Part shown: positions 40,136 to 49,779 of the stretch, one piece after another | How the letters are laid out: every line of letters begins with the position of its first letter | Numbering within the stretch: the stretch's first letter is position 1 | NCBI GenBank assembly: GCA_016213205.1 | Contig: JACRAZ010000107.1 | Location: 62,001-126,000 of the forward strand | Source: Burkholderiales bacterium | GTDB lineage: Bacteria > Pseudomonadota > Gammaproteobacteria > Burkholderiales > Burkholderiaceae_C | Reading direction: 5' to 3' | DNA: 64,000 bases | Translations under genes and position numbers: made by a program | Notes under the pieces: model-generated | Databases searched by the model: none | Told to the model about the DNA's origin: nothing | What the model saw: only the letters and a program-made list of their open reading frames with translations

Positions 40136-40489
40136 TCAGCTGAGCTTTTCCTTGATGCGCGCGGACTTGCCGGAACGCTGGCGCAGGTAGTACAGCTTGG
40201 CGCGACGCACATCACCGCGACGCTTGACTTCGATCGACGAAATCAGCGGGCTGTAAAGCTGGAAGGTCCGCTCGACGCCTTCGCCGCTGGAGATCTTGCG
40301 CACGATGAAGCTGGAATTCAGCCCCCGGTTGCGCTTGGCGATCACCACGCCTTCGTAGGCCTGCACGCGCTTGCGGTTGCCTTCGACGACGTTGACGTTC
40401 ACGATCACGGTGTCGCCGGGCGCAAATGCCGGGACGGTCTTGTTCAGGCGAGTAATCTCTTCCTGCTCGAGGGTGCGGATCAGGTCCAC
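40136..40489 (-). CDS. rplS: 50S ribosomal protein L19
   Basis: The protein has 117 residues. [20 protein letters not shown] opens it and [40 protein letters not shown] and [20 protein letters not shown] follow, all standard L19. It lies at the 30S-50S interface. The start is GTG 40489. It is last in the rpsP-rimM-trmD-rplS operon. Confidence 0.97.
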   Translation of the reverse strand: MDLIRTLEQEEITRLNKTVPAFAPGDTVIVNVNVVEGNRKRVQAYEGVVIAKRNRGLNSSFIVRKISSGEGVERTFQLYSPLISSIEVKRRGDVRRAKLYYLRQRSGKSARIKEKLS

Positions 40490-40555
40490 TGGGGTTCTCC
40501 TACATGCGATCGTGCCGGCGCCAGGATGCCCGGTAGAGGATCGAAAAGCCTGCGA

Positions 40556-41311
40556 TTATATGCCAATCGAACGCAGGGTCCGTTCGTCCTGTTCGCTCAG
40601 GCGGCCGGCGGCCCGTGCAGCAGCGATCAGATCGGGCCGACGCTGCGCGGTCAGGCGCAGGGACTGGTCACGCCGCCAACGCGCGATCTCGGCATGGTGC
40701 CCCGACAGCAGCACCGCCGGCACCGGCAGCGGCCCCTCGTCCGTGGACAGCACTTCCGGGCGGCTGTAGTGCGGGCCTTCCAGCAGGCCATCCGAGAAGC
40801 TGTCCTGCTGGTGCGAGGGCGCGCTCAGCACCCCTGGCTGCAAGCGGGCCACGGCATCCAGCAGGGCCAGCGCCGGCAACTCGCCGCCGGACAGCACGAA
40901 GTCCCCGAGGCTCAGTTCGCAGCGCACATGCCGGTCCAGGAACCGCTGATCGATGCCTTCGTAACGGCCACACAGCAGCACGGCGCCCGGCCCGCCCGCG
41001 AAGGCCTCCACCACCGCCTGCGTGATGCGCTGCCCGGTGGGCGTGAAATGCACCACCGGCACGGCTTGCGTGTCGCCGCGATCGGCCCGCACGGCGGCCA
41101 GGGCACGTTCCAGCGGCTCCGCCAGCATGACCATGCCGGGACCGCCGCCGTAGGGCCGGTCGTCGACCCGGCGGTACGCGTCCTCGGCATGGTCGCGCAG
41201 TGGCCACAGGTGCACGTCGACCTGTCCGGACTCGAAGGCACGCCGAGTGATCCCGTTCGCCAGGTGTGGCGCGAACAGTTCGGGGAACAGGGTGATGACG
41301 TCGAAACGCAT
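40556..41311 (-). CDS. trmD: tRNA (guanine-N1)-methyltransferase
   Basis: This 251-residue SPOUT methyltransferase starts [20 protein letters not shown], has [20 protein letters not shown] and the trefoil-knot [21 protein letters not shown] later stretch is [20 protein letters not shown]. It methylates G37 of tRNAs to prevent frameshifting. Confidence 0.97.
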   Translation of the reverse strand: MRFDVITLFPELFAPHLANGITRRAFESGQVDVHLWPLRDHAEDAYRRVDDRPYGGGPGMVMLAEPLERALAAVRADRGDTQAVPVVHFTPTGQRITQAVVEAFAGGPGAVLLCGRYEGIDQRFLDRHVRCELSLGDFVLSGGELPALALLDAVARLQPGVLSAPSHQQDSFSDGLLEGPHYSRPEVLSTDEGPLPVPAVLLSGHHAEIARWRRDQSLRLTAQRRPDLIAAARAAGRLSEQDERTLRSIGI

Positions 41312-41333
41312 GCCGATGCCCGGCCGCAGGGCG

Positions 41334-41924
41334 CTAGTAGTCCAGACCCCAGTCGACGGTGATGCGGCGCTCGGCCAGGTTCACGTCGTCCACGTAGGCG
41401 GCGACAAACGGGATCAGGCGTTCGCTGTCGTCAAGCGACGCCCCGGGCGCCGCATCCGGCCTGCGCACACGCAGCACGCTGTGAGCACCGGTGTCCAGCA
41501 GATCCGTCACCATGCCCAACTGGTGGCCCTCGCGGTTGACGACCTCCAGGCCGATCAGGTCGATCCAGTAGTACTCGCCATCGCCGGCAGTGGGAAAACT
41601 CGACCGGGCGATGAACAGGCGGGCGCCCTTCATCGCCTCGGCGGCACTGCGGTCGGGCACTTCCTGGGCCGCCGCGACAACGCCGTCACCATGCTCCTTG
41701 GCGTGCGTGATGCGCAGCAGCGGCGGCAGCGAGGCGGCTTTCGGGCCGATGGTTTCGGGCGGGCGCACGAACCAGCGGCGCGAGGAAAACAGGGCCTGGG
41801 GATCGGTGGAAAAAGGCTGAACGCGAATCCAGCCCTTGATGCCCCAGGCGCCGATCACCCGACCGACCTCGACCGCATCGGCCGGGAAGGCCGGCTCATC
41901 GGAAGACCCCGGTGCGGCCGACAT
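41334..41924 (-). CDS. rimM: 16S rRNA processing / 30S maturation protein
   Basis: The protein has 196 residues. [20 protein letters not shown] is the N-terminal barrel and [20 protein letters not shown] starts the PRC-barrel. [20 protein letters not shown] and ITVDWGLDY end it. It binds S19 and assists 16S rRNA processing. ATG 41924 gives the usual length; the stop is TAG. It lies between rpsP and trmD. Confidence 0.95.
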   Translation of the reverse strand: MSAAPGSSDEPAFPADAVEVGRVIGAWGIKGWIRVQPFSTDPQALFSSRRWFVRPPETIGPKAASLPPLLRITHAKEHGDGVVAAAQEVPDRSAAEAMKGARLFIARSSFPTAGDGEYYWIDLIGLEVVNREGHQLGMVTDLLDTGAHSVLRVRRPDAAPGASLDDSERLIPFVAAYVDDVNLAERRITVDWGLDY

Positions 41925-41979
41925 CACGAAGGACGGCGCAGCGGGCGGGGTTGCCTGCAGGTCGGGGCCGACAGGTTGC

Positions 41980-42243
41980 TCAGGCCGCCGGAGCGACCTG
42001 GGCCTTGGCGGCATCGCCGACCAGGCGCTTGACGGTCGGCGACATCTGGGCGCCGACACCCGTCCAGTAGGTGACGCGGTCCAGCGCCACGCGCAGCGGC
42101 TGCTCGCCACCGGCGGCCATCGGGTTGTAGAACCCGACGCGCTCGAGGTAGCGACCATCGCGGCGCTCGCGCGAATCGGCCACGACGATGTTGTAGAACG
42201 GGCGCTTCTTGGCGCCGCCACGAGCCAGTCGAATAACGACCAT
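41980..42243 (-). CDS. rpsP: 30S ribosomal protein S16
   Basis: The protein has 87 residues: [34 protein letters not shown] and [20 protein letters not shown]. First gene of the rpsP-rimM-trmD-rplS operon. Confidence 0.97.
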   Translation of the reverse strand: MVVIRLARGGAKKRPFYNIVVADSRERRDGRYLERVGFYNPMAAGGEQPLRVALDRVTYWTGVGAQMSPTVKRLVGDAAKAQVAPAA

Positions 42244-42421
42244 GTTGATCTTCCGAAAAATCGTTGGCGACCATGCCAGCCAAGGAGACACTCGAGGCCG
42301 AACCGATCTAGTTCGCTGCCGGCGGCCCCCGCACCGGGTGCAGGAGATGGGCCATGCCTGGCAACACGCTTCGGCACCGTAGATACGCCGGTCTCCCAAC
42401 CAGCCAGCGCCGAAACCGCGC

Positions 42422-42449
42422 ATTATAAACTGCATGTGATGTTTGACCA
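42422..42449 (-). promoter_or_regulatory. Promoter of the rpsP operon
   Basis: On the minus strand TGGTCA (42444-42449) and a perfect TATAAT (42422-42427) are 16 bases apart. The predicted 5' leader is about 170 bases. The -35 region overlaps the first codons of the divergent acetyltransferase gene if that gene starts at 42439. Confidence 0.6.
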
Positions 42450-42990
42450 GAACCCACGCATGCCAGCCCTGCTGATCCGCCCGAGCACCACCGCCGACCT
42501 GCCCGCGATCACCGCGATCTACGCGCACAACGTGCTCACCGGCACCGGCACCTTCGAGCTCGAGGCTCCGGACGAAGCCGAGATGGCCCGCCGGCGTGAC
42601 GATGTGGTTGGCAAGGGCCTGCCCTGGCTGGTGGCTTTGGCCCAGGGGCGTGTGCTGGGCTATGCCTACGCCAACCACTTCCGGCCGCGCCGCGCATACC
42701 GGTTCTGCCTGGAGGACTCGATCTACCTCGACCAGGATGCGCGCGGGCAAGGCGTCGGGCGCCTGCTGCTGACCGAGTTGATCAGCCGCTGCGAGGTGCT
42801 CGGCGCACGGCAGATGCTGGCGGTGATCGGCGACTCCGCCAATGCGGGCTCGATCGGCCTGCATGCCGCGCTCGGCTTCGTCCACACCGGTGTGCTCAAG
42901 TCCTCGGGCTGGAAGTTCGACCGCTGGCTGGACGTGGTGCTGATGCAGCGCAGCCTCGGCGTGGGTGACAACACAGCGCCGATCGATTGA
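42439..42990 (+). CDS. GNAT-family N-acetyltransferase (phosphinothricin-acetyltransferase-like)
   Basis: The protein has 183 residues. [20 protein letters not shown] starts the GNAT fold; [20 protein letters not shown] is the acetyl-CoA pyrophosphate loop (QGVGR) and [20 protein letters not shown] is the C-terminal motif of the Pat/Bar subgroup. The substrate is probably an amino acid or analogue. Start 42439 or 42460; neither has a strong ribosome site. Confidence 0.87.
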   Translation: MFDQNPRMPALLIRPSTTADLPAITAIYAHNVLTGTGTFELEAPDEAEMARRRDDVVGKGLPWLVALAQGRVLGYAYANHFRPRRAYRFCLEDSIYLDQDARGQGVGRLLLTELISRCEVLGARQMLAVIGDSANAGSIGLHAALGFVHTGVLKSSGWKFDRWLDVVLMQRSLGVGDNTAPID

Positions 42991-42998
42991 GGCAGGTG

Positions 42999-43430
42999 AT
43001 GCGGCAACGATCGAAGACCCTGGCCACCTGGCTGGCGCTGCTGGCCGGCAGCCTGGGCGCGCACCGGTTCTATCTGCACGGGCGAGGCGACACCTGGGCC
43101 TGGTTGCACCCCTGGCCCACCCTGCTGGGCCTGGCGGGTGTACTGCGCATGCGTGTGCTCGGGCAGGACGATCACCTCGCCTGGTTGCTGATCCCGCTGC
43201 TGGGGCTGATGCTGGCCCAGGCGATGCTGGCGGCCATCGTCATCGGGCTCACGCCAGACGAGCGCTGGCAAGCCCGCTTCGGCGCGGGCCGCCCCAGTGG
43301 CTGGGGCGCCGTGTTGGGCGTGATCGCGGCGCTGATGGTCGGCGGCGCGGTGCTGATGGGCACGCTGGCCTTTGGCGGCCAGAAGTACTTCGAGTGGCAG
43401 GCCGAGCAGGCTAGAACAGCTGCAGGCTGA
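42999..43430 (+). CDS. TM2-domain-like membrane protein
   Basis: The protein has 143 residues. [25 protein letters not shown] matches the TM2 family pattern (Gly-x-His-Arg-Phe-Tyr), followed by membrane segments [20 protein letters not shown] and [20 protein letters not shown]. Function unknown. The start ATG is nine bases after the acetyltransferase stop. It overlaps the end of the convergent pit gene by 20 bases. Confidence 0.75.
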   Translation: MRQRSKTLATWLALLAGSLGAHRFYLHGRGDTWAWLHPWPTLLGLAGVLRMRVLGQDDHLAWLLIPLLGLMLAQAMLAAIVIGLTPDERWQARFGAGRPSGWGAVLGVIAALMVGGAVLMGTLAFGGQKYFEWQAEQARTAAG

Positions 43431-44421
43431 CCCAGTACGCCACCGCGGCGACAAAGGCCGAGGCCGGGATCGTGAAGATCCAGGCCCAGACGATGTTGCC
43501 CGCCACGCCCCAGCGCACGGTGGACGCATTGCGCACCGAGCCGACACCGACGATGGCACCGGTGATCGTGTGCGTGGTCGACACCGGCACGCCCAGCGCC
43601 GTGGCGATGAACAGCGTCATCGCACCACCGGTTTCGGCACAGAAGCCGCCCACCGGCTTGAGCTTGGTGATCCGCTGGCCCATGGTCTTGACGATGCGCC
43701 AGCCGCCGAACATCGTGCCCACGCCGATCGCCAGGTAGCAGGCCCAGATCACCCAGGAAGGCGGCATCTTCTCGTTGGCCCCGAGGTAGCCCGAGGCGAT
43801 CAGCAGCATCCAGATGATGCCGATGGTCTTCTGTGCGTCATTGCCGCCGTGGCCCAGCGAGTAGGCGCCTGCGGACACCAGCTGCAGGCGCCGGAACCAG
43901 CGGTCCACTTTCAGGGGCGACGTTCGCCGGCAGACCCAGGCCACCAGCACCATCATCAGCGAGCCCAGCAGGAAGCCCAGGAAGGGTGAGACGAAGATGA
44001 ACGCCACTGTCTTGGCGATGCCGGCCCCGATGAGCTTGCCGGCACCGGCCTTGGCGATCACCGCGCCGACGATGCCGCCGATCAGCGCGTGCGAGGAGCT
44101 CGACGGGATGCCGTACCACCAGGTGATCACGTTCCAGGTGATCGCGCCGAGCAGCGCGCCGAACACCACGTGCTGGTCCACCACGCCCGGCTCGACAATG
44201 CCCTTGCCGACGGTGGCCGCCACCTTGAGTTGAAAGACCGCGATCGCGATGACGTTGAAGGCCGCGGCAAACAGCACCGCGCGCTGCGGCTTGAGCACGC
44301 CGGTGGATACGACGGTCGCGATCGAGTTCGCGGCATCGTGAAACCCGTTCATGAAGTCGAACGCGATGGCCAGGACGACCAGCATCGCCACGACCCAGAA
44401 GCTGACCTGGATGGCATCCAT
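43411..44421 (-). CDS. pit: Inorganic phosphate transporter, PiT family
   Basis: The protein has 336 residues with about ten membrane helices. The duplicated PiT signatures are DFMNGFHDAANSIATVVSTG in the N-half and LGHGGNDAQKTIGIIWMLLI in the C-half, each with the conserved Asn-Asp pair. It imports metal phosphate with protons. The upstream DUF47 gene is its usual partner. The stop is TAG. Confidence 0.94.
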   Translation of the reverse strand: MDAIQVSFWVVAMLVVLAIAFDFMNGFHDAANSIATVVSTGVLKPQRAVLFAAAFNVIAIAVFQLKVAATVGKGIVEPGVVDQHVVFGALLGAITWNVITWWYGIPSSSSHALIGGIVGAVIAKAGAGKLIGAGIAKTVAFIFVSPFLGFLLGSLMMVLVAWVCRRTSPLKVDRWFRRLQLVSAGAYSLGHGGNDAQKTIGIIWMLLIASGYLGANEKMPPSWVIWACYLAIGVGTMFGGWRIVKTMGQRITKLKPVGGFCAETGGAMTLFIATALGVPVSTTHTITGAIVGVGSVRNASTVRWGVAGNIVWAWIFTIPASAFVAAVAYWVSLQLF

Positions 44422-44445
44422 GCGAGGGCGGACCGGGGTGGCCGG

Positions 44446-45093
44446 TCAGGAGTTCTCGAGGACGATGCCCTCGATCATGTTGGCGACATCCTCGCAACGA
44501 TCGGAGATCGATTCCAGGTGCTCGTACACCGCCTTCAGCTTGATGAGCTCGCGCACATCGATGTTGTCGCGGAACAGCTTGCTCATGGCCGAGCGCATCA
44601 CGCGGTCGGCGTCGCTTTCCAGGCGGTCGATTTCCTCGCAGGTCTTCAACGCAGCTTCGGCCACGCTGGCCTGGCTGAGCTTGGGCAGCAGGGTCACCGC
44701 ATGCTGCACACGCTCGCAGCACTTGGCCGAGATCTCGCCCAGGCGCAGCACGTCTTCGCTGACCGTCTGCAGGTCATAGAGCTGCATCACTTCGGCCGAG
44801 TCCTGCAGCAGGTCGAGGATGTCGTCCATCGCGTTGATCAGGCCGTGGATCTGCTCGCGGTCGATCGGCGTGATGAAGGTCTTGTGCAGCAGGCGGTTCA
44901 CCTCGGCGGTGATGCGGTCTGCCTGCTTCTCGGCAGCGTCGACATCGGCGGCGTACTTCTCGCGCAGCGTCGCGTCGCTGTAGTACTGCACCATCGACAT
45001 GAAGGCACGCGCGCCATCGGCAATGTGCTTGCCGTGGTCATTGAAAAGCTCGAAAAAGTTGCCTTCGCGCGGCAGCAGTTTGCCGAACAACAT
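44446..45093 (-). CDS. DUF47 family phosphate-transport accessory protein
   Basis: The protein has 215 residues, a PhoU-like helical bundle: FFELFNDHGKHIADGARAFM, EKQADRITAEVNRLLHKTFI with ITPIDREQIHGLINAMDDIL, and EHLESISDRCEDVANMIEGI. Members pair with Pit and modulate phosphate uptake or polyphosphate. It is 24 bases upstream of pit on the same strand. Confidence 0.92.
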   Translation of the reverse strand: MLFGKLLPREGNFFELFNDHGKHIADGARAFMSMVQYYSDATLREKYAADVDAAEKQADRITAEVNRLLHKTFITPIDREQIHGLINAMDDILDLLQDSAEVMQLYDLQTVSEDVLRLGEISAKCCERVQHAVTLLPKLSQASVAEAALKTCEEIDRLESDADRVMRSAMSKLFRDNIDVRELIKLKAVYEHLESISDRCEDVANMIEGIVLENS

Positions 45094-45188
45094 GGGGTGG
45101 TCTCCAGGGGCCGGCCGCCGATCGGGCCGAGGGCATCATCGAGCCGTCAAAGGCCCGTCACGCCGGGATTGTAGGCGGGCGCTGCCGA

Positions 45189-45674
45189 CTACTCGGGCAA
45201 TCGCTCGATCGCCTGCCCGGCGGTTGCCGCCAGATGGTCGGCCAGCCGGCCGAGCCCGGGCAAAAGCAGGTCGGGCGCCAGCTCCAGCAGCGGATGCAGC
45301 ACGAAGGCCCGCTGGTGCAGGCGCGGATGGGGCAAGGTCAATCGCGGTGTGGCCAGGCAGGCTGAACCGTGCAGCAGCAGGTCCAGGTCCAGCGTGCGCG
45401 GCGCATGACGGTATGGCCGCTCGCGGCCGAATGCAGCCTCGAGCGCCTGCAGTTCCCCCAGCAAGGCTTGCGCCGCAAGCGCCGTGTGCACCTCGGCCAC
45501 GGCGTTGATGAAGTCCGGGCCGCTTGCATCCAGCGGCGCCGTGCGGTATAGCGCCGACACGCGCAGCGGCCCGAGCTCGGCCAGCCGCGACAGGGCTGCC
45601 CGCACGGTGGCGCGCGCGTCGCCCAGGTTGGCCCCCACGCCCACGAAGGCTCGTGTGCGCGGAGGCGGGCTCAT
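45189..45674 (-). CDS. folK: 2-amino-4-hydroxy-6-hydroxymethyldihydropteridine diphosphokinase
   Basis: The protein has 161 residues. AFVGVGANLGDARATVRAAL opens it, RYRTAPL-like SALYRTAPLDASGPDFINAV follows, and RTLDLDLLLHGSACLATPRL carries the two Mg-binding Asp residues; LPHPRLHQRAFVLHPLLELA follows. It pyrophosphorylates the pterin in folate synthesis. It is coupled to pcnB (ATGA). The stop is TAG. Confidence 0.95.
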   Translation of the reverse strand: MSPPPRTRAFVGVGANLGDARATVRAALSRLAELGPLRVSALYRTAPLDASGPDFINAVAEVHTALAAQALLGELQALEAAFGRERPYRHAPRTLDLDLLLHGSACLATPRLTLPHPRLHQRAFVLHPLLELAPDLLLPGLGRLADHLAATAGQAIERLPE

Positions 45675-47278
45675 TCGGCCGGCCCCGCGGCGGCGCCGCC
45701 GCCGGATCCACCGCCGGGCTTGCGCCGCCGCCGGCGCCGCTTGCGCGCGGGCGCCGCCGCGCCGGCGGGCTCCGCCCCCTGGGCGTCGTCCGCATCGGCA
45801 TCGGTCTCTTCGGCGTCACCCGCCTGGGCGTCGTCGCGCACCGCAGCCGCCGCGCCGCCTGTGCCACGTGCCGGCACGCGGCGCGGTGCTCCCCGGGTGG
45901 CCTCGCGTGCGGCCACCAGCAGAGCCTCGCGCTCGTCGTCGTCGCCCAGCGAGAAGTCTTCCCACCACTCGGCCAGCTCGGTTGGCGCCTCGCCGACGTC
46001 GGCGCGCAGGCGCAGGAAGTCGAAGCCGGCACGGAAGCGCGCCTGCTCGATCAGCGAATACGCGGTGTTGGCCTGCCGGCGCTCGAAGCGCGGCTGCATC
46101 ATCCAGATTTCGCGCATGTCGGCCCCCAGCTTGCCCCGGCCGGAGATGTCGCCGATCCGGGCATCGAACACCGCATCGATGGCCTGCTGCAACGCCGGCA
46201 CCACGTGCTCGCCGGCGGCCTTGCGCTGCTGCCAGCCGGCCAGCACGTCGTGCCACAGCAGGCAGGCCAGCAGGAAGCTGGGCGCCACGGCCTTGCCCTC
46301 CTCGACCCGGCGGTCGGTGTCGGCCAGCGCCTGGCGGATGAAGGCCTGCTGCTGCGGCGTGCTGCGCTGCTCGTCATACACCGCCTCGAGGATGGGAAAC
46401 ACACCGCGGTGCAGGCCCTGCGCCTTCAGGGCCTCGATGCTGGCCAGCGCATGGCCGGTTTGCAGCAGCTTGATCATCTCGTCGAACAGTCGCGAGACCG
46501 GCACATTGGCCAGCAGCGGCGCGAGTTCGCGCACCGGTGCGCCGGTCTTGGCCTCGAACGAGAAGCCGAGCTTGGCCGCGAAGCGCACTGCCCGCACGAT
46601 GCGCACCGGGTCCTCGCGGTAGCGCGTGGCGGGGTCGCCGATCAGGCGCAGGAGGCGCTGCTTCACGTCGCCGATGCCACCGTGGTAGTCGACCACGATC
46701 TGCGTCTCGGGGTCGTAGTACATCGCGTTGATGGTGAAGTCGCGACGCGCGGCGTCCTCGATCTGCGGGCCCCAGACGTTGTCGCGCAGCACGCGGCCGC
46801 TGGCATCCACCGCATGGGCCTGGCCGGCGAGTTCGGCCTTGGACGTCTTTTCGTTGCCTTCGATCTGCGTGGCCTCGCTCGAATCGAGGTAGGCGCGGAA
46901 GGTGGACACCTCGATCACCTCGTGGTCGCGGCCGCGCCCGAAGATCACGTGCACCAGCCGGAAGCGTCGGCCGATGATGAAGGCGCGGCGGAACAGCGAC
47001 TTCACCTGCTCCGGCGTGGCGTTGGTGGCCACGTCGAAGTCCTTCGGCCGGCGGCCCACGAGCAGGTCGCGCACCGCGCCGCCCACCACATAGGCTTCGT
47101 AGCCCGCTTCCTTCAAGGTGTGCACCACCTTGATGGCGCGGTCGTCCACCAGCGACGGATCGATGCCGTGTTCACTGGCAGGCACCTCGACCCGCTTGCC
47201 GGTGGGAATGCGGGGGACCTCGGGGACGGGGGGTTTGCCGGGCTTGCCCAGCAGCTTGTCGATCAGACGCTTGATCAT
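45671..47278 (-). CDS. pcnB: Poly(A) polymerase I, with long acidic-basic C-terminal tail
   Basis: The protein has 535 residues. The class II nucleotidyltransferase core has YVVGGAVRDLLVGRRPKDFD with the catalytic Asp pair and RRDFTINAMYYDPETQIVVD. A helical RNA-binding region follows (EDPVRIVRAVRFAAKLGFSF). The last about 80 residues are Ala/Asp/Glu-rich and then very basic (PARKRRRRRRKPGGGSGGG). It adds poly(A) tails that start mRNA decay. It overlaps folK and the HAD gene. ATG 47278 gives the PcnB N-terminus. Confidence 0.93.
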   Translation of the reverse strand: MIKRLIDKLLGKPGKPPVPEVPRIPTGKRVEVPASEHGIDPSLVDDRAIKVVHTLKEAGYEAYVVGGAVRDLLVGRRPKDFDVATNATPEQVKSLFRRAFIIGRRFRLVHVIFGRGRDHEVIEVSTFRAYLDSSEATQIEGNEKTSKAELAGQAHAVDASGRVLRDNVWGPQIEDAARRDFTINAMYYDPETQIVVDYHGGIGDVKQRLLRLIGDPATRYREDPVRIVRAVRFAAKLGFSFEAKTGAPVRELAPLLANVPVSRLFDEMIKLLQTGHALASIEALKAQGLHRGVFPILEAVYDEQRSTPQQQAFIRQALADTDRRVEEGKAVAPSFLLACLLWHDVLAGWQQRKAAGEHVVPALQQAIDAVFDARIGDISGRGKLGADMREIWMMQPRFERRQANTAYSLIEQARFRAGFDFLRLRADVGEAPTELAEWWEDFSLGDDDEREALLVAAREATRGAPRRVPARGTGGAAAAVRDDAQAGDAEETDADADDAQGAEPAGAAAPARKRRRRRRKPGGGSGGGAAAGPAE

Positions 47279-47943
47279 GCAAAGAGCCTCAGGATGCGCC
47301 AGCCTCGATCGCGGGCGATGGTTTCGAGCGCCGGGCCGGGATTGGTGGCCACCGGCTCGCTGGCGCGCTCGAGCAGCGGCAGGTCGTTGGTGGAATCGCT
47401 GTAGAAGGTGGTGCGTTCGAACTGGTCCCAGGTCCGACCTTGCGAGGCCAGCCACTGGTTGACACGCGTGATCTTGCCTTCGCGGAACGACGGCACGCCC
47501 TCGATGCCGCCGGTCACGGCGCCGGCGGCATCGCGCTCGAGTCGCACCGCGATCAACTCGGGTACGCCGAAGGCGTCGGCAATCGGCCGGGTGATGAACT
47601 CATTGGTCGCGGTGACGATGGCCACGAGGTCGCCGGCACGCTGGTGAGCGCGCACGAGTTCGATCGCGGGCCCGCGGATCTGCGGTTGGATCACCTCGGC
47701 CATGAAGCGGCGGCTGGCTTCGTGCTGCTCGGCGGGCGTGCGATCACGCCACGGCGACGTGGCGAACCGGACGTAGGCCTCGATGTCCAGGCAACCCGCC
47801 TGGTACTGCTTGAAGAACTCCTCGTTGCGGTGGTGGAACCGTTCCGCGTCCACCCAGCCCAGCGCGACCATGAACTGGCCGAACGCATGGTCGGAGTCGG
47901 ATTCGATCAAGGTGCCGTCGAGGTCGAACAAGGCAAGGTTCAT
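47275..47943 (-). CDS. HAD-IB family phosphatase (SerB-like)
   Basis: The protein has 222 residues. [20 protein letters not shown] at the N-terminus holds the nucleophile Asp; IVTATNEFITRPIADAFGVP is motif II and TFYSDSTNDLPLLERASEPV is motif III/IV. It belongs to the HAD-IB group of phosphoserine phosphatase relatives; the true substrate is unknown. Both ends overlap neighbours (hda upstream, pcnB downstream). Confidence 0.9.
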   Translation of the reverse strand: MNLALFDLDGTLIESDSDHAFGQFMVALGWVDAERFHHRNEEFFKQYQAGCLDIEAYVRFATSPWRDRTPAEQHEASRRFMAEVIQPQIRGPAIELVRAHQRAGDLVAIVTATNEFITRPIADAFGVPELIAVRLERDAAGAVTGGIEGVPSFREGKITRVNQWLASQGRTWDQFERTTFYSDSTNDLPLLERASEPVATNPGPALETIARDRGWRILRLFA

Positions 47944-48611
47944 GGCGTCCGCTCCTCGGCCAGCATCTTCCTCAGCAGCGGCACGGTCACCGCGCGATGC
48001 TCGGCCAGCGCAAACTCATCCAGCCGGTTCAGCAGGCCCATCAGGTGCTTCAGGTCGCGCTGGAAGCGCGTCAGGAGGTAGTCCATCACGTCATCGGAAA
48101 GGAAGATGCCTCGGCGGTCGGCCTCACGCCGCAGCGCGGCGCGGGTCTCGCCCTCGGCCAGCGCGTGCAGCGCAAACACGTGGCCCCAGCCCAGGCGGGT
48201 GCGCAGGTCCTCGCGCAACGGCAGGTCCACGGGTGGCAGGCGGCCGGCGGCCGCCCACTGCACGCCCTGGCTGCCGGCCTCCACGAACATAGCGAACGCG
48301 GCCTGCTGATGCTCGGCATCGAGCGCCTCGCAGCGATCCACCACCACGAGGCTCCAGGATTCGTCCAGCGACCAGGGCAGCGGATCGTTGGCATCGAACC
48401 AGCCGATGCGCTCGCCTTCGGCCTGCCGCTGCGAGGCCAAGGCCTGCAGCAGGCGCGTCTTGCCGGTGCCGCTGGCACCCCACAGGTAGACCGGTGCGGC
48501 CGGCATCACCAGCGAGCGCAGGTGCTGCACGGCCTCGGCATTGGCGCCGGCCAGCAAGCCGTCGAAGCCGGCCATCGGCGGTGGGGTGAGACCGAGCGGG
48601 ATCTGCTTCAT
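47940..48611 (-). CDS. hda: DnaA regulatory inactivator Hda
   Basis: The protein has 223 residues, a DnaA-like AAA+ module without DNA-binding domain: QIPLGLTPPPMAGFDGLLAG with the clamp-binding QIPL-type N-terminus, P-loop WGASGTGKTRLLQALASQRQ, VVVDRCEALDAEHQQAAFAM and LPPVDLPLREDLRTRLGWGH. With the beta clamp it stimulates DnaA-ATP hydrolysis. It overlaps perM by four bases. Confidence 0.93.
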   Translation of the reverse strand: MKQIPLGLTPPPMAGFDGLLAGANAEAVQHLRSLVMPAAPVYLWGASGTGKTRLLQALASQRQAEGERIGWFDANDPLPWSLDESWSLVVVDRCEALDAEHQQAAFAMFVEAGSQGVQWAAAGRLPPVDLPLREDLRTRLGWGHVFALHALAEGETRAALRREADRRGIFLSDDVMDYLLTRFQRDLKHLMGLLNRLDEFALAEHRAVTVPLLRKMLAEERTP

Positions 48612-49669
48612 CCCTGGTACAGGCGACTGGCCATGTAGCCGGCACGGGCACGACGCAAGGCCACCACGGCCACCGCGCTGGCTGGCAGGGCGACCAGCAC
48701 GCCGACGAAGCCGAACAACTGGCCAAAGGCCATCAACGCGAAGATCACCGCCAGGGGGCCCAGGCCGATGCGCTCACCCACCAGGCGTGGCGTGAGCACG
48801 AAGCTCTCGAGCAACTGGCCCACGCCGTAGACGAGCGCCACCGCCAGCACACCCTTGAGGCTGGCGAACTGCAACAAGGCTGCCAGCAACGACAGCAACA
48901 GGCCCAGCCCGAAGCCGACGTACGGAATGGCCACCGCCAGGCCGGTGAAGACGCCCAGCGGCAGCGCAAGGTCGAAGCCCGCGAGGGCCAGCCCGCTGGC
49001 GTAGTACACGGCAAGTATGCCCATCACCACCAGCTGGCCTCGCATGTACTGGCCGAGCATGCTGTCGCACTCGCCGAGAAAGCCCTCGGCGGCAGCGCGC
49101 AGCCGCGGCGGCACCAGTTGCCGCGACTGCTGCACCAGCGCCGGCCAATCCAGCAGCAGGTAGAACAGCACCACGGGCACCAGGATCGCATTGCCCAGCA
49201 GCGACAACAGCACGTTGCCACCGATGCGCGCGGAGCTGAGTGCAGCGCTCAGCCAATCTTCCATGTTGGCATCCAGCAGCCGCGCCAACCAGCCCTTGAG
49301 GCTGGCGACGTCCAGGCTGACCTGGATGCCGAACTGCTGCAGCCAGGGCGACAGCGTCTGGTCCAGCCGGTCCAGCAGCGGAGGGATCTGCGCCTTCAAC
49401 AGGGGCAGCTCCTTCACCAGCACCGGCACCAGCAGCAGCAGCAGGGCCAGCGCCAGCAACAGGGCGAGTGTCTCGACCAGCAGCACGGCCAGCACGCGGG
49501 GCATGCGCCGCGCGGCCAGGCGCTCGACCACCGGATGCAGCACATACGACAGCACCGCGGCCACGACGAACGGCGTGAGCACCGGTGCCAGCAGCCACAG
49601 CAGCACGCACAGGCCGCCACCAAGGGCGAGCCAGGTCAGGGTCTGTCGTTGAGCAGGTGTCAGGGTCAT
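48608..49669 (-). CDS. AI-2E transporter family (PerM-like) membrane protein
   Basis: The protein has 353 residues with about eight membrane helices: LALGGGLCVLLWLLAPVLTP, AVLLVETLALLLALALLLLL, GVFTGLAVAIPYVGFGLGLL and VIFALMAFGQLFGFVGVLVA. It belongs to the PerM/TqsA/YdiK family; cargo unknown. The order perM-hda-HAD-pcnB-folK is conserved in Burkholderiales. Confidence 0.9.
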   Translation of the reverse strand: MTLTPAQRQTLTWLALGGGLCVLLWLLAPVLTPFVVAAVLSYVLHPVVERLAARRMPRVLAVLLVETLALLLALALLLLLVPVLVKELPLLKAQIPPLLDRLDQTLSPWLQQFGIQVSLDVASLKGWLARLLDANMEDWLSAALSSARIGGNVLLSLLGNAILVPVVLFYLLLDWPALVQQSRQLVPPRLRAAAEGFLGECDSMLGQYMRGQLVVMGILAVYYASGLALAGFDLALPLGVFTGLAVAIPYVGFGLGLLLSLLAALLQFASLKGVLAVALVYGVGQLLESFVLTPRLVGERIGLGPLAVIFALMAFGQLFGFVGVLVALPASAVAVVALRRARAGYMASRLYQG

Positions 49670-49779
49670 CGTGGGCCTGGGTGCTTGGCACGCGCGGCCG
49701 GCATGCGCAGGGCCGGGGGGCCGGGGCCGTTCAGGCGCGGGGTGTCGGCCGATCGTGATTTCGCATTGTAAGAGCGAGG

